The notes beneath the pieces were generated by a model that did not search any database, was not told where the DNA came from, and saw only the letters and a list, made by a program, of their open reading frames with translations. DNA of 64,000 nucleotides from Lutjanus erythropterus (Eukaryota; Chordata; Actinopteri; Lutjaniformes; Lutjanidae), in contig CM034603.1 of NCBI GenBank assembly GCA_020091685.1, forward strand, positions 16,578,596-16,642,595. The letters run 5' to 3'. Both the position numbers and the translations under genes were made by a program. Of the stretch, positions 46,765 to 58,099 are shown one piece after another (positions within the stretch are counted from its first letter, which is position 1; each line of letters begins with the position of its first letter).

Positions 46765-47600
46765 TGTATTAATAATATATGTCTATGAGAAGTATCACTC
46801 ATTAAAGCATAATTTAATGTGGAACTTGTTATTTAGAATTGATTTAACACAGTTTAAACCAGATTAAATTGGTTTAATACAGTAATACAGTATAACATGA
46901 CTTGGTTTTGTCTGCATATATAAAACCTGACAAAATAGTTTGTGAATCCAGTCTCAACAATAAATGAGTCTGTCCCACTGAACCTGCAAATGAACATTTT
47001 TACATAAAAATTAAAACAACCCCAGATGATTGTTCCTGAATTTTGTTCTTTCAGCCTGAAAACAATTTGTTTCTCTGCTTTCATTTGATTCCTGTCTGAT
47101 CTGTATATTTTAAATTCAAATGGGATTAGTAATGCAGCAGTGAATTATGGTTACTCACCAGTTTTGACCAATTTCAAAATGTTATTTAAGATTATTTAAA
47201 GATAGAATATGTAGTACCACAGAAAGAAACAAAGCAATGCCTAACAAATGCAACAAAGTCGGCGAAGCAGGGACACAAAGTGTCCTCAGCTGAGCAGGAC
47301 ACTGAAACTTTTGAGTTACTCCTGGTGCTGAAGTAGAGGAGGATCATGTGGAAATCCAGGTGAGGCTGCCTCAGAACAAACAGGGTTAATGCAGTACAAC
47401 ACAATAAAAAGTACAGTACAAACTTAATGTCCCCACTCTGGACAGCTGAAAGTATATAAAGTAAATAATGTGTCACAAGATTATTTAAAGGTAGAATAAA
47501 AGTAAAATGTGTCAGTAAATGCACCAGAAAGATAGTGCCCTGATGACTCAATTCTAATTAAAAAAAAAGAAAAAAAGACTGGTTTCTGGTTTCAGGGTGT
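46765..47600. other. intergenic
   Basis: The duplicated 3' flank continues to about 47135. The remainder (a 119-codon minus frame at 47551-47192) has no recognisable domain. Confidence 0.5.
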
Positions 47601-47699
47601 CTACAACCCTTGTAATGTCAAGTTAATGAGCTAAAACTAAACTAATGTTGATGGTGAAGGAAAGAGAAAGAAAGAGAAACTTTAAATACAGAAGTTAGT

Positions 47700-49276
47700 T
47701 TATTCATATCACGAACATCGTAACATTGTGACACTGTGTGGTTTTGACAGGAAAACAACTGACTTTAGCCTGTGGTCTGTCAGTGAGAACAAAACAGAAA
47801 CACACATTTTTCTGCTGTAGTGAAGCAGAACAAGTGGACAGACACTCTGTAAGGTGTATCTTTGTGATGCAGTAATCAGCAGGTTTCTTTATTCAGATTC
47901 ATGAACTGAGCACCACAAAGTCACTCAGAGTTTCCTTTGGAAGAGGAGATTAATGAGCCTCCTTCTATATGAATAACAAAAAAAAATAACTTCACTACAA
48001 TTATCTGATTACTTTACAAATTCTGATTTTTGCACACAAAACATATGAAGAGTTCATAAATAATTATGTTTTGATATAAATTAAATGACCCAACAATACA
48101 AGTACAGCTGAAAGAATTTGTAAACTGATCAGTTAGTTAACTGAGTGGCTGAAACAACTATTTTGATAATCATTTTAATAATTATTTAGGTAAAACATTT
48201 AATTGTTTCAGTTCTACTTCTAATAACTTTGATCATTGTACTATTGGTTGGACAAAACAAGTATCATGAAGGCACCACTTTTGGTTCTGGAGAACTGTGA
48301 CAGCTTTTCTCAATACTTTCAATTTTTACAAACCAAATAATCAATCGATTAATCAGGAAACTAGAATTGCTTTCACCAACCAGACAAGTCCATGTCTGTA
48401 TAATATATGTAATGAAGGCTTGAGGGATTTAATAAAATGTTTTAAACATATTTTTCTGACTATGATTACATGTGTGATTCAGTGAATAAAACTTTAAGAT
48501 ACTTTGAGAAACATGCTGTTTCACTAGAGACTATTTTAACAGAGGAGTAGGTTCTAGATTTGGTCTTTTGTTGTTCCAGGACTGTCTCAAGTGGTAGTGT
48601 TTATGCCCCAGAATGGGACAACATATATAATGGAAAATTGAAAACATAATGCCTCTTCTGCCAAGCACTGCTGACAACAGAGGTATTAAATGTATCAAAA
48701 TAAGTACTTAATAACTTTAAGAGTACTGTATTGTTCTGGTGTCATATTTAAATAATATCCAGCCTATTTAAGCAAACAATCACATATTGTAAAGTGCATT
48801 TTTATTGTATTATTTATCTGTTTTAAAGGGTCCAGCAACAGACTCTAAGCTATAGCAGAGGACAAAAGATGGACTTTGAATGTCATGAAAGTAGCTATCT
48901 TGAGGAGATTTTGTTATTTTGTGGAACTTCAGTAACAAGGTTGTTTTGTAAATTTTTACCTGATAAAGAACAAAAAGTCTCTGATATTACACTTGGAAGC
49001 ATTGAGTTTATGCAAAAAAATATTTATTGAAGAATCTGTAAGAGGCAAGACAGTGTAGTTTATACTGACAGGTAAATGAGGCTCAAGAACAGCAAACACT
49101 ACGAATAAACAACTTCATAGTTCCACGTAGGTTTGCTGACATTTACATTTGATAAAAGTTTCAAACTGCCATGTTCCATGTTTCAAAATTTAACACAAAT
49201 GTTCCTCTAAGATCCAGTGTCTCAGCTGAACTGAGGGTGGACTCTGTGTCCAACAGCTCATGATGTCTGTAACCTA
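47700..49276 (+). pseudogene. SLAM/CD2-like copy 3, advanced ruin
   Basis: Relics in the expected order: a signal-exon region near 47825-47870 (GTGGACAGACACTCTGTAAG, then TATCTTTGTGATGCAG), the D1 exon at 48829-49126 (starts GGTCCAGCAACAGACTCTAA, ends before GTAGG), and a truncated D2 exon at 49212-49276 (GATCCAGTGTCTC-AGCTGAA, GTGGACTCTGTGTCCAACAG). Many stops and indels are present, and homology stops abruptly after CTGTAACCT. No TM exon follows. Confidence 0.65.
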
Positions 49277-49289
49277 CAAAACTTCAAAG

Positions 49290-52200
49290 ATACTTTCAAT
49301 GCATTTTGCAAGTAACACTTAAAGCTACTGCCAGTAATTTCATATTTTGTAGATTTATTCTGACAAGTTAGATTTAATCATAACCACAAAGAGTTTTAAA
49401 ACTAAAGAAATATCCTTCTGCCTCTTTTTGATGACAAACATTCACTATGTAACTTTGCCTGTGAAATGTAGACACAGGTTCATTTCATGTCATTGTTGAG
49501 ATTTGACCCAGTGGTGACATTACAAACAACTGTACAGATCTAGCTGGTCTTCAAGGACATATGTTTATGTAGGTCATATAAAGGCAGTGATAAACAACTG
49601 AGACTATTTCATAACAGTTATAACTCCTCTAGTAGCTTTAATATAATATAAGCACTTTTAATACAAATGCTGATGATTTTTCTTAGTAATCATTATTATA
49701 GCTATGAAATTGTATAGTGCAATAAATAGATTTTGCTATAACTTGTTAGATAGAGCTTTATGCTTTATTGAAAAACATATTTGTATGGTCAAGAACAAAA
49801 CATGCTTAATAGCCTTGATCAGCACTGTATCCAACACTGCATCTGGTCGTATAAAGATTCTCAAAGATTCATAATTAACATTCTAATAATAATAAGAAGA
49901 AGAAGTTTGGTATATCTAATTCATCATATACCTTGACTAATGTAAATTAACAGAAACTATCAGATCACTGTTTTTCTCTTGGTATACTGCTAAACTGCAT
50001 CTTCTGTCTCAATACTTGTAGTGTTCAATGACAATAAATTGGATTTAACTAAAAAGATATAATCTAATACTGAGAGTTAGCAAGAAATTAACAGAGCTGC
50101 TGTTAAAGAAGAAACACACATGATACAATTTACGGACATTTTGCTCAATGAATAACAGTCATGATTTGAATAAGCTGATCTTGTAGTTGACTAAAAGAGT
50201 TTCATTCTAAGAGTCTTAACTGACAATATTTTCATTTATTTTCAGTCACAGAAAAAACACTAAAATTCAGTTGGTGATTTAACTTTGACCATCAGCTTCA
50301 GGAATCTGCAGCATAGACATTTTTTCCGGTACACTGTTGGTAAATACTGTAGAACATAAGAGAATAGTAATGCTCACCTGGTAGCAAGTTGCCATTAAAA
50401 AAGATAAGAATATGAGTTTTAATGTTAGCTGCCATTAGCAAGTTAATCAGTTAGTGGTCCTGTGCAATTCAGCCCCTGAGACCAATGGAGGTTTTAGAGA
50501 TTTTACATTTCAGCTGCACTGACCGTGACTCTGACTCCAGGACAGTAAAGACAGACTGATTCAGTAAGACAAATGAAATCTGGTTGATGAGCAAGTTTGT
50601 AACTGACTAATTGACTGAAAACCTTTTTCAAGTCTACAGAAGCAAGTATATGATTTTCAGTTGATATTGTTAATTCAAGTTAATAAGTACAATACTGACA
50701 GTGTTAATTTTGACAAAAATTCTTTGAATTAAGTCTATATATTGAATAATTGGGGCTGTCGTTTAACGCGTTAATTAGATTAATTAACACCAAAATTAAT
50801 CTAGGCAAAATTAACGCACTAATCATGGGTGGCAGTCAATGCTAAAGCATTTTAATTTAACATTGAGTTCGCACAGTGATCCGCTGGACCACATGTGGAG
50901 CATCATAGTTTAGCAACAATGTTACTTTGTATAAGTTATAAACCTGAAATCTCCATGCAGAGTTGCAGTGAAAAGAGGACAGACGCTGCTGTGCAGCGAT
51001 TTCTGTGAAGAGCGGATTTAAAAGCTGCCAACGCTTGAGTAAATCCACCAGAACTTTTTTTCACTGATGTAACTCTGCTATCACGGTGGATGATCATGGA
51101 GCCGTGATGTTCATTGAAACTTTGGTGATATCAGCTGTCTTCACTTCCAGAGGTCCTCTGTGCTCACCTTAAAAATAAATCACCCCGTTTGTCACAGAAA
51201 TGCTGATTGATCGTGACTTCTTAACCAATCAGATGTGCTAATCTAGGCGGACATTAGCCAGATCTACAGAGCTGAAGCTATTATACTGTATAGTTAATGA
51301 TCTAAATATATGTATAGTGCATAACAAGTACAGCACTGTATAGTTTGGTTTTTGTATATATTACTATTATCATTTATATTATTATTGATCTTACATTATA
51401 CTATGGCATCAATTATGGCATAGCTGACAAAGATCAAAGACAGTGCATATTTAAAGCAGTTAACTCTAATCCCAAAGAATTTTTTCTTTTTGCTGATCAA
51501 GAAATGATCCATCCATGACTCAAACCAGATAGATCCTCCTGAGTTTTTGATCCGCCAAACTCTAAAGCGAAAGCTTACTGGACTGAACGGCAGTTTATTT
51601 ATAAAAGAACAAAGACGGACTATTAACAAGAACCAGTGATTTGTACCTTGTGTATTCAATTGATTAGTCATACCACAATTTGTAATGTCCTAGAATTCAA
51701 ATTCTTTATTTGGACCTTAGCAGATAATGAGATTAAATGCGACATTAGATTAATGAATTACAACCTGTAATTAATTAGATTAATTTTAATCGCTTGACAG
51801 CACTATAAACAATTGATTGTTGTGTGCTTATAGTCTAAGTCTTTGAGACCACAACACTTTTTGACCATTATCAAACTGGATCACTTTGGTGTCTTTTGAA
51901 GAGGTGGATTGAGGCAGTTATAGTTAAATCCTTTTATTTATCAAGAGAATAAGACAAATAAAATCTGATTGATGATTAATTTACGTCCAATGGCTCCTGT
52001 CTTGACTCTGATTGCTGGTCACAGCTCAGACTCAGGTTTCTAGAGCAATGCACTTTGAGTCTCTGATTGGCAGACGAATGCCACTAACAGCGTCATAATC
52101 CCCTGCATCAAAGCAATGGCTCTTTCACACTAAAGGTTCAGCTTACATGAGCCCTGCAGTTAGTCCAGCCTCAAACCTGGTTTATTCCAGGGCTCAATGC

Positions 52201-54880
52201 ATACTACCTTTGATGCAGGCAGTCATATTCAACCAGTGTGTTTTGTTGAACTGACAGGGCAGAAATATGCTCAAGAAGGTATTTCTGCATAGCAAAAGAG
52301 CTAAACTGAATGAATGTTATTTGGATCCTGTGCTGTGTCAGCAGCTGAGCAACACCATCCAGAAGCGTGCATATGGATCTGATGAATGGTTTGGATTAAA
52401 GACTTCTATTATGAGCATACAGGCTATTCAGGCAGAGTTCTGCCTGTGGGCCGGTGGATCCCATAGTATGTGAGGTTCACTGAGCAGATGGTGGCTGGAG
52501 AAGTGCATCATCCAGAGGAAAGGAGCTTCCACCTTAAAAATAAATCACATACATTTTTACAAAAGTTGTTGAGCTGTTTTACTAAAGTCCCTTTTAAATG
52601 TGAGTAATCTAACTAAAATTAACAGGATCTACATGTCACAAACACAAACTTCTTGTATCATTAACCTTGGAGAGAACTCCTGCTATTCAGAACATGATAG
52701 CAAATTTGTTTGTTTTTTGAAGATGTGTCTACAGGTGAAGCTCATACTGCAATTAAACATAAGCAAACAAAACAGTGCAGCGTGCTTTGATAACACATGG
52801 CAAAAGGGCCATGCCAGCATTTAAAAAGACAAAGGCAAATTCATCTTTTTCTCTGACTCTTGATTTGTTCTTGTAACTGAAAATGAAAATTTCTGGTTCT
52901 GGTCAAATATTTCTCTTTGCTTATCTGATCTTAGAGTGAATTAAGACAACTATCACATTGAAAGCACAGCTGGAAAAAGGGTGATAATATGTGTGTAGAC
53001 AAGTACCAGAAGAACAAACTTTATGTATGAAGGCACATGTAGCTTAGGTCAGCTTAGGTTCTTTTTTTCTTCTCAGCTGCTGACTCCAAACTCAAACAAA
53101 AAAAAGATAGTGCATATACTGGGAAAAAGGTCACATTGGGCTTAGCCCTAGATCTCCTCAACTCCTAAATCCACCCCTGTGTTTGTGTATCACATTTTCT
53201 CAAAAACTGTTTGTTTGTAGCAATGGATCAAAATCCAAGTAAAACTAAAAATGCAAAAAACAACACATAAGCAGCATACATTGCAAGACAAGACCTCAGT
53301 AGCAGGTTTGGATAGATGGATGCATCTGAGATTATCATCATCTGGGTTCATTTAAGCACAAACAAGCAGCACAACCAGTAATCCAGTGTGCAGGTGGCAG
53401 GTCAGAGAAAGCAGCAGGACCTTGAATAGCAGATTGATGCAAAAGTTAGTAATACATCTTGTACAACAAATAGACCATCTTGTCAGGAAAATATGTAGTG
53501 ATTGGTGTGCATAAGGAGTTTTTTATTTTCCTGTTTATACAAATCCAGTCTCAGTTGTTAAATGGCTAAACATCTGATATTCTGGAAAGTTTGGGAGTGT
53601 GATGTTAAAAAAATGGACACTTGCCTGAGGACTGGCATATACTGTATTATCAATGGACAGTCTTCCATCTGTGGATCATAAAAGTACATGTTGTGTTAAT
53701 TTTCATTTCATTTTGAAAGCTTTATCGCATAAGCTGCACCTCCAAAAGTCCAGATTTGAGTGTGTCTAAAATACTCCATCCTCACACAGCAGTACACTTT
53801 AAAGCCTCTTTTATAGGATTCTGATATTTGTGATGTTGGTGACTCCTTGTGTTATTTTAAAAGCAATGCATACAAAGACCCCTTTTCTTGCCCTGGGAAC
53901 CAGCCTGGGAATACTGAAAATGAATGGACTAGAGCAGTCATTCCCAAAGTCTGGGTTGTGACCCACAGATGAATCACAGGAGATTTTATTTTGGTCACCA
54001 AATAAATAAAAGACTATATCCAGTATAACTTTTATAAAGCATTGAAATGCATCTAAATGTGATTATTTTGTCTCAGTTATGAAGTAGACTAAAATTTCCT
54101 ACACTGTGAAAACAAAAAGTGAATAAAATCTAAATTTCAAGGCTACTTACTTATAGATTTTTAGCTTTAAGCTCAACTCAAACTCTTATGTTTAAAAAGT
54201 TTTGCCAACTAAAATGTTTTGTTGACATAATTTACTTTTCAATCTTTAAAGAAAAAGTAAAAGTGAATAATAGTTAATATTTTAGTATTTTCAATTAAAA
54301 CCATTTAATTTTCAAACACCCAAATAATGACAAATCAGGTTCACAGCTCACTGTGAACAGTTTTAAAATACATTTTTGAGAGTCAAGTTTATCTAAAAGG
54401 ACAAGTAAATTATCTCAGCTAGGTCAGCAAAACTTTTAAAATTTATTTCAAAACTTAAAAGTTTGATTCAAAACTCCAAAATCTATTGCAGTAACTTCCC
54501 TTGAAATTTTGAGTTGTCTCTAATAATTCTGTTTCACACTTGGACACAGAACAGGCTTCAGGCATGTACAAGTTTAAATAGTCTAGTGTCCATTAATCAC
54601 ATTACTGTGGGTAAAGCAATGTGAAAGCAGCAACAGTCACATAAAATCTACATAAAGGGGTTTATATTAGTCAGATGTTTGGCTCTGGTAAAAATAAAGA
54701 GTTTTGGTTTTACACCCATACACTGCATGAAGGATCTGAGATATTGTTTATTCTATAATTTATTGTAATTGTGTTGTCTAATAAAAGGAATTGTATGTGT
54801 GGCAGATGAAGTTTGGTAGAACACTATAAACAAATTGCATTTTGAAGATTTTACTATTCTATATTAAAATGCACATTTGG
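49290..54880. other. intergenic; one large TIR element
   Basis: A/T-rich. Contains the TIR element at 50753-51804, short inverted repeats around 52100-52215 (CCCTGCATCAAAG / CTTTGATGCAGG) and a hAT-like terminus at about 53936 (CAGTCATTCCCAAAGTCTGG). A MITE-like pair of inverted segments lies at 54100-54520 (ACACTGTGAAAACAAAAAGT ... CTTGAAATTTTGAGTTG). No gene was recognised. Cytoplasmic exons of the minus-strand receptor were looked for here and not found. Confidence 0.5.
50753..51804. mobile_element. non-autonomous DNA transposon with TIRs
   Basis: The left end GGGCTGTCGTTTAACGCGTT then AATTAGATTAATT is mirrored by the right end AATTAGATTAATTTTAATCG then CTTGACAGC. It is about 1.05 kb with no transposase frame. 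The terminus resembles the GGGCTGTCAA...CGATTAAAAT family common in fish; the hAT assignment is tentative. The interior shares about 200 bp, inverted, with the element at 57545. Confidence 0.65.
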
Positions 54881-54882
54881 AC

Positions 54883-56125
54883 TTACTTTTTTTTCTTTTG
54901 ACAATAACAAACTAGTGCAAGAATGACAACTAGGATGGAAACAACCAACACAACACTAAAATAATGTGGTTTGGGTGGTCCAGGATCTGTAAAGAAAACA
55001 AAAGTTAGATTAGAAAATGAAGCCTGGTTAAAGTCATGTAACATAATTGAGAGAGTCCTACTGTAGGATCATCACCAACCTGTGATATTTACTGCAGTTT
55101 TAATTACACAATTTCTTGATAACAGGCTTGATATAGTAAGAAATAATGTAATCTAGTAATGTAATTTTAATATTTTATTTTCTATTTCATTTATCATTGT
55201 ATATTCTAAATTCAGAAAAATGTGTAGAATATACACTGAATTTTAAAAATGTTTCAATATTTTGTCAACTAAAATGCACAACATGACCTATAGTAACAGT
55301 ATCCAAGGAAAACTGGGAGTTTAATAGTTGTGACTCAATGCAGAGTTTTATTATTATTATTTTTGGCAAAAATGGCTCTTTGCAGTCTCCAGAACTAAAA
55401 AATAAATTGTGCATCACTACCACTAAGTGTTTTGTCTTTGAGTCTTACCATCATTTTCAAGGCAGAAATGCAAAATCTTCCGTCATGTCCTTGGTCCAGC
55501 TGACCTGGTTGCTATGGTTACAGATGATGGAGTCATTCACCAGGTAGACATGGAGAGAAGCACCAGAGGTTGTGACCTCTGATCTCTCTCCTCCTCCTGA
55601 CTGCAGGTGTTGGTGTCACATGTGAAAGTGCTGCTGATGAGAGTCCTGTGTGCTGCAGGTCACAGTGAGGTTACAGCAGTCTGAGCTAGGACACAGAGTC
55701 CACCTTCAGTTTAACTGGAGACACTGGGTCTGAGTGGGGGGTTAAAACAGTTTAGAAACATGGCAACAGAAACTCTCTAAAATAGCACATCAGTCACTGA
55801 AGTTCCAAAAATGTAAACAATCCTACCTTGAACAGTAACTTTATATTCAGCTACTGTTTCTTCTTTTGTCCTCTCACTGTGCAGTATAAACTCCACTGTC
55901 TGCTTCCTGTAGATTCTTCAATGTCACAGAGAAGTTTTCCTCAGAAAACTCAACCCTTCCAGTGTAGAGATCAGATATTACTGGTTTGTTAGGTAAAATG
56001 TTATTAATTTTTTTCATTGAAGATCCATTCAACCAAAATAAAATTCTCAGGAGCATCAGCTGTCATGAGATTCAGAGTCACATCCTCTCCTTTCTGCACA
56101 AACACAGGAGTCACAGCACTGGACC
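54883..56125 (-). pseudogene. SLAM/CD2-like copy 4, inverted, with a different TM exon
   Basis: Minus strand. D1 exon 56125-55827 starts SSAVTPVFVQKGEDVTLNLM; after a shift at an A7 run it reads ISDLYTGRVEFSEENFSVTL and NLQEADSGVYTAQ, then stops. D2 exon 55729-55449 (SPVKLKVDSVS, then a stop; CSTQDS-type and IICNHSNQVSWTKDMTE segments survive in other frames). TM exon 54986 downward, after TCTTTACAG, reads PHYFSVVLVVSILVVILALV, then CYCQKKKK and TAA (54885-54883). GTAAGT directly at the end of the TM exon could instead be a splice donor. D1 and D2 are near-identical inverted copies of copy 2, but the TM exon is not. No signal exon was found on this strand. Confidence 0.7.
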
Positions 56126-56210
56126 CTATAAAAACAATAGACACAATTCAGTAACTATCACACACAATATATGGTTTTATAGCCAATACTGAATGTTATT
56201 CCATTCCTAC
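55449..56210 (-). repeat. inverted duplicate of 45367-46130
   Basis: The intron sequence before D1 (GAATAACATT...GTATTGGC, then ATAAAACCA-ATATTGTGTGT), D1, the D1-D2 intron and D2 of copy 2 are all found here in reverse orientation. Similarity ends near 56210 and 55449. Confidence 0.85.
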
Positions 56211-56214
56211 TATA

Positions 56215-57540
56215 TATCCACAGCATCATCAGTTTACAATTATGAAGCACCTTCAGCTTATTAAGGTTATTAAGGGTTATTATGTTGGAAAATGTCTTTA
56301 AAATGCCTGAACTGACCGACTGACTCGAGCAAATCAAATTTAGAATTTAGAATTTTTATTTCAGTCAGAAATTAGATCATTATACATAACCATAAATTAT
56401 CCAAATAGAGAAATAGCCTCTGAAGTTAAAAGTCAAATACTTAAATGCAGTCAAAACATCCCAAAAAAGTAACAGAGCAACAAAGACAGTTAAAAGACAA
56501 TCAAAATAATAAGAACAGGACAAAACAACACAACAGAAAAACAACTTACAAAAAGGCAATTTAGACTCTGTAACTTCCTGTAGTTGTCCTTCTGTGTTAC
56601 TTATAACTTTATTTCTTTATATTTGTTCAATATGTTTCTTCAAACTTTGTTTAAACTTGTGTCCTAGCATGATTTCAGTACTGCAATTCATGCCAGCAGG
56701 TTATTTTCATACTTTGTCATTACATACATATGTGTTTAATCTGCTCAACATTTTTTTGAAAATCAATATTTATTGAGAAAGACAAAACAGTCCAGACATT
56801 CTGCCTCAAGGTTCCAACTTTGTCAAGTGTGTACTCTGTTCACAAGGCTAATAAACAGGTAATCCAAATAGCTGGCAATATACATTATATATTTGATTAC
56901 AAACCCATTACAAAAACAAAGCCAATAATGCAATTCATAAGTGAACTGAGCCCAGTAAGTATAATGAGTAGATTGTCAACACTATGTAATCTACTTTATC
57001 TTCAAATTGAACAAATAGCCAGAAGTAAAGCAGTCTCTGGTCCAGGTAATGAATTTCCTCTTCATTTCCTACATCGATGTTTCAGAAATCCTTATATGAA
57101 GAGTTATAAGCCTGATCCATGCCATCCAACCAAGAGATGAATAATGACCATTTAAAACCATTTAATTTGGAGCAAAAAAAAGAAAAGAAAAGAAAATGAT
57201 TGAAAAGGCAAATACAGAGTACAAGACTCAGAATTATTGTAAGAGTGATGGAACTACTGATCCTACAATCCATTGTAAATATTGCTTTTCCTAAATGTTA
57301 CTTTTGTCAACAATAGGTGCGAAGACTGTGTTCAATGTAGATTCAACTACATAACTGACATGTTTAAACGTCTTGAAGATTTAATCTTATCTTGAGATTT
57401 CAATGACCTGGACGAATGAGAACATTCACAGACATGTTCACACGGTTAATACAAGTGTTGTAATATGTTGTTTGTGTTGTGTCTGTATATAAATTACATT
57501 CACTGCGGCCGGTGAGGTTTTTGTTTTAAGTTTATATCTT
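56215..57540. other. intergenic
   Basis: A/T-rich. Expected position of the signal exon for copy 4; nothing resembling it was seen. Confidence 0.5.
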
Positions 57541-57544
57541 AAAT

Positions 57545-58095
57545 AGGTGCAACGGATCAAAACCTCACGGTTGGATCGTATCACGGTTTTGAGTCATGGA
57601 TCAGATCATCTTTCGGATCAGCAAAAAGAAAAAGTGGTGGGATTAGAGTTAAATTATTCTAAAAATGCACTTGTCTTTGATCTTTGTCTGTCTGTAATTA
57701 TCACCATAGTTATGTAATGTAATAATAATGATAATAGTAATGATAATGCTAATAACATTAAAAACTTCAAACTTACCAAAGTTTCAATGAACATCACAGT
57801 TTTATGATCTGTTTCTTTGGTGATAGCAAGTTACATCAGTAAAAAAAAGTTATGGTCTGGATTTCACTCAGGCGATGTGACGACTTTGAAATCAGTCGCC
57901 TTTCACAGAGATGCGCTGCACACAGCAGCATCTGTCCTATTTTCACTGCAACTCTGCATTGAGATTTCTATTATAACTTAAACAAAAGTAACAGTGACAG
58001 TAAAACTATGCACACGTCGTCAGGTCACATGTGTGCCGAACCGTAGGGTGATCCGTATGGGACACGGATCAACTGCGATCCGTTGCCTCCCTAAA
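57545..58095. mobile_element. non-autonomous hAT-like element
   Basis: The left end GGTGCAACGGATCAAAACCT and the right end GATCCGTTGCCTCC are inverted. CACGGTTTTGAGTCATGGAT and GTGTGCCGAACCGTAGGGTG are typical of a fish family with CGGATC-rich ends. Flanks (TTAAATA / CTAAATA) may be a decayed duplication. There is no coding capacity. Confidence 0.6.
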
Positions 58096-58099
58096 TAAC

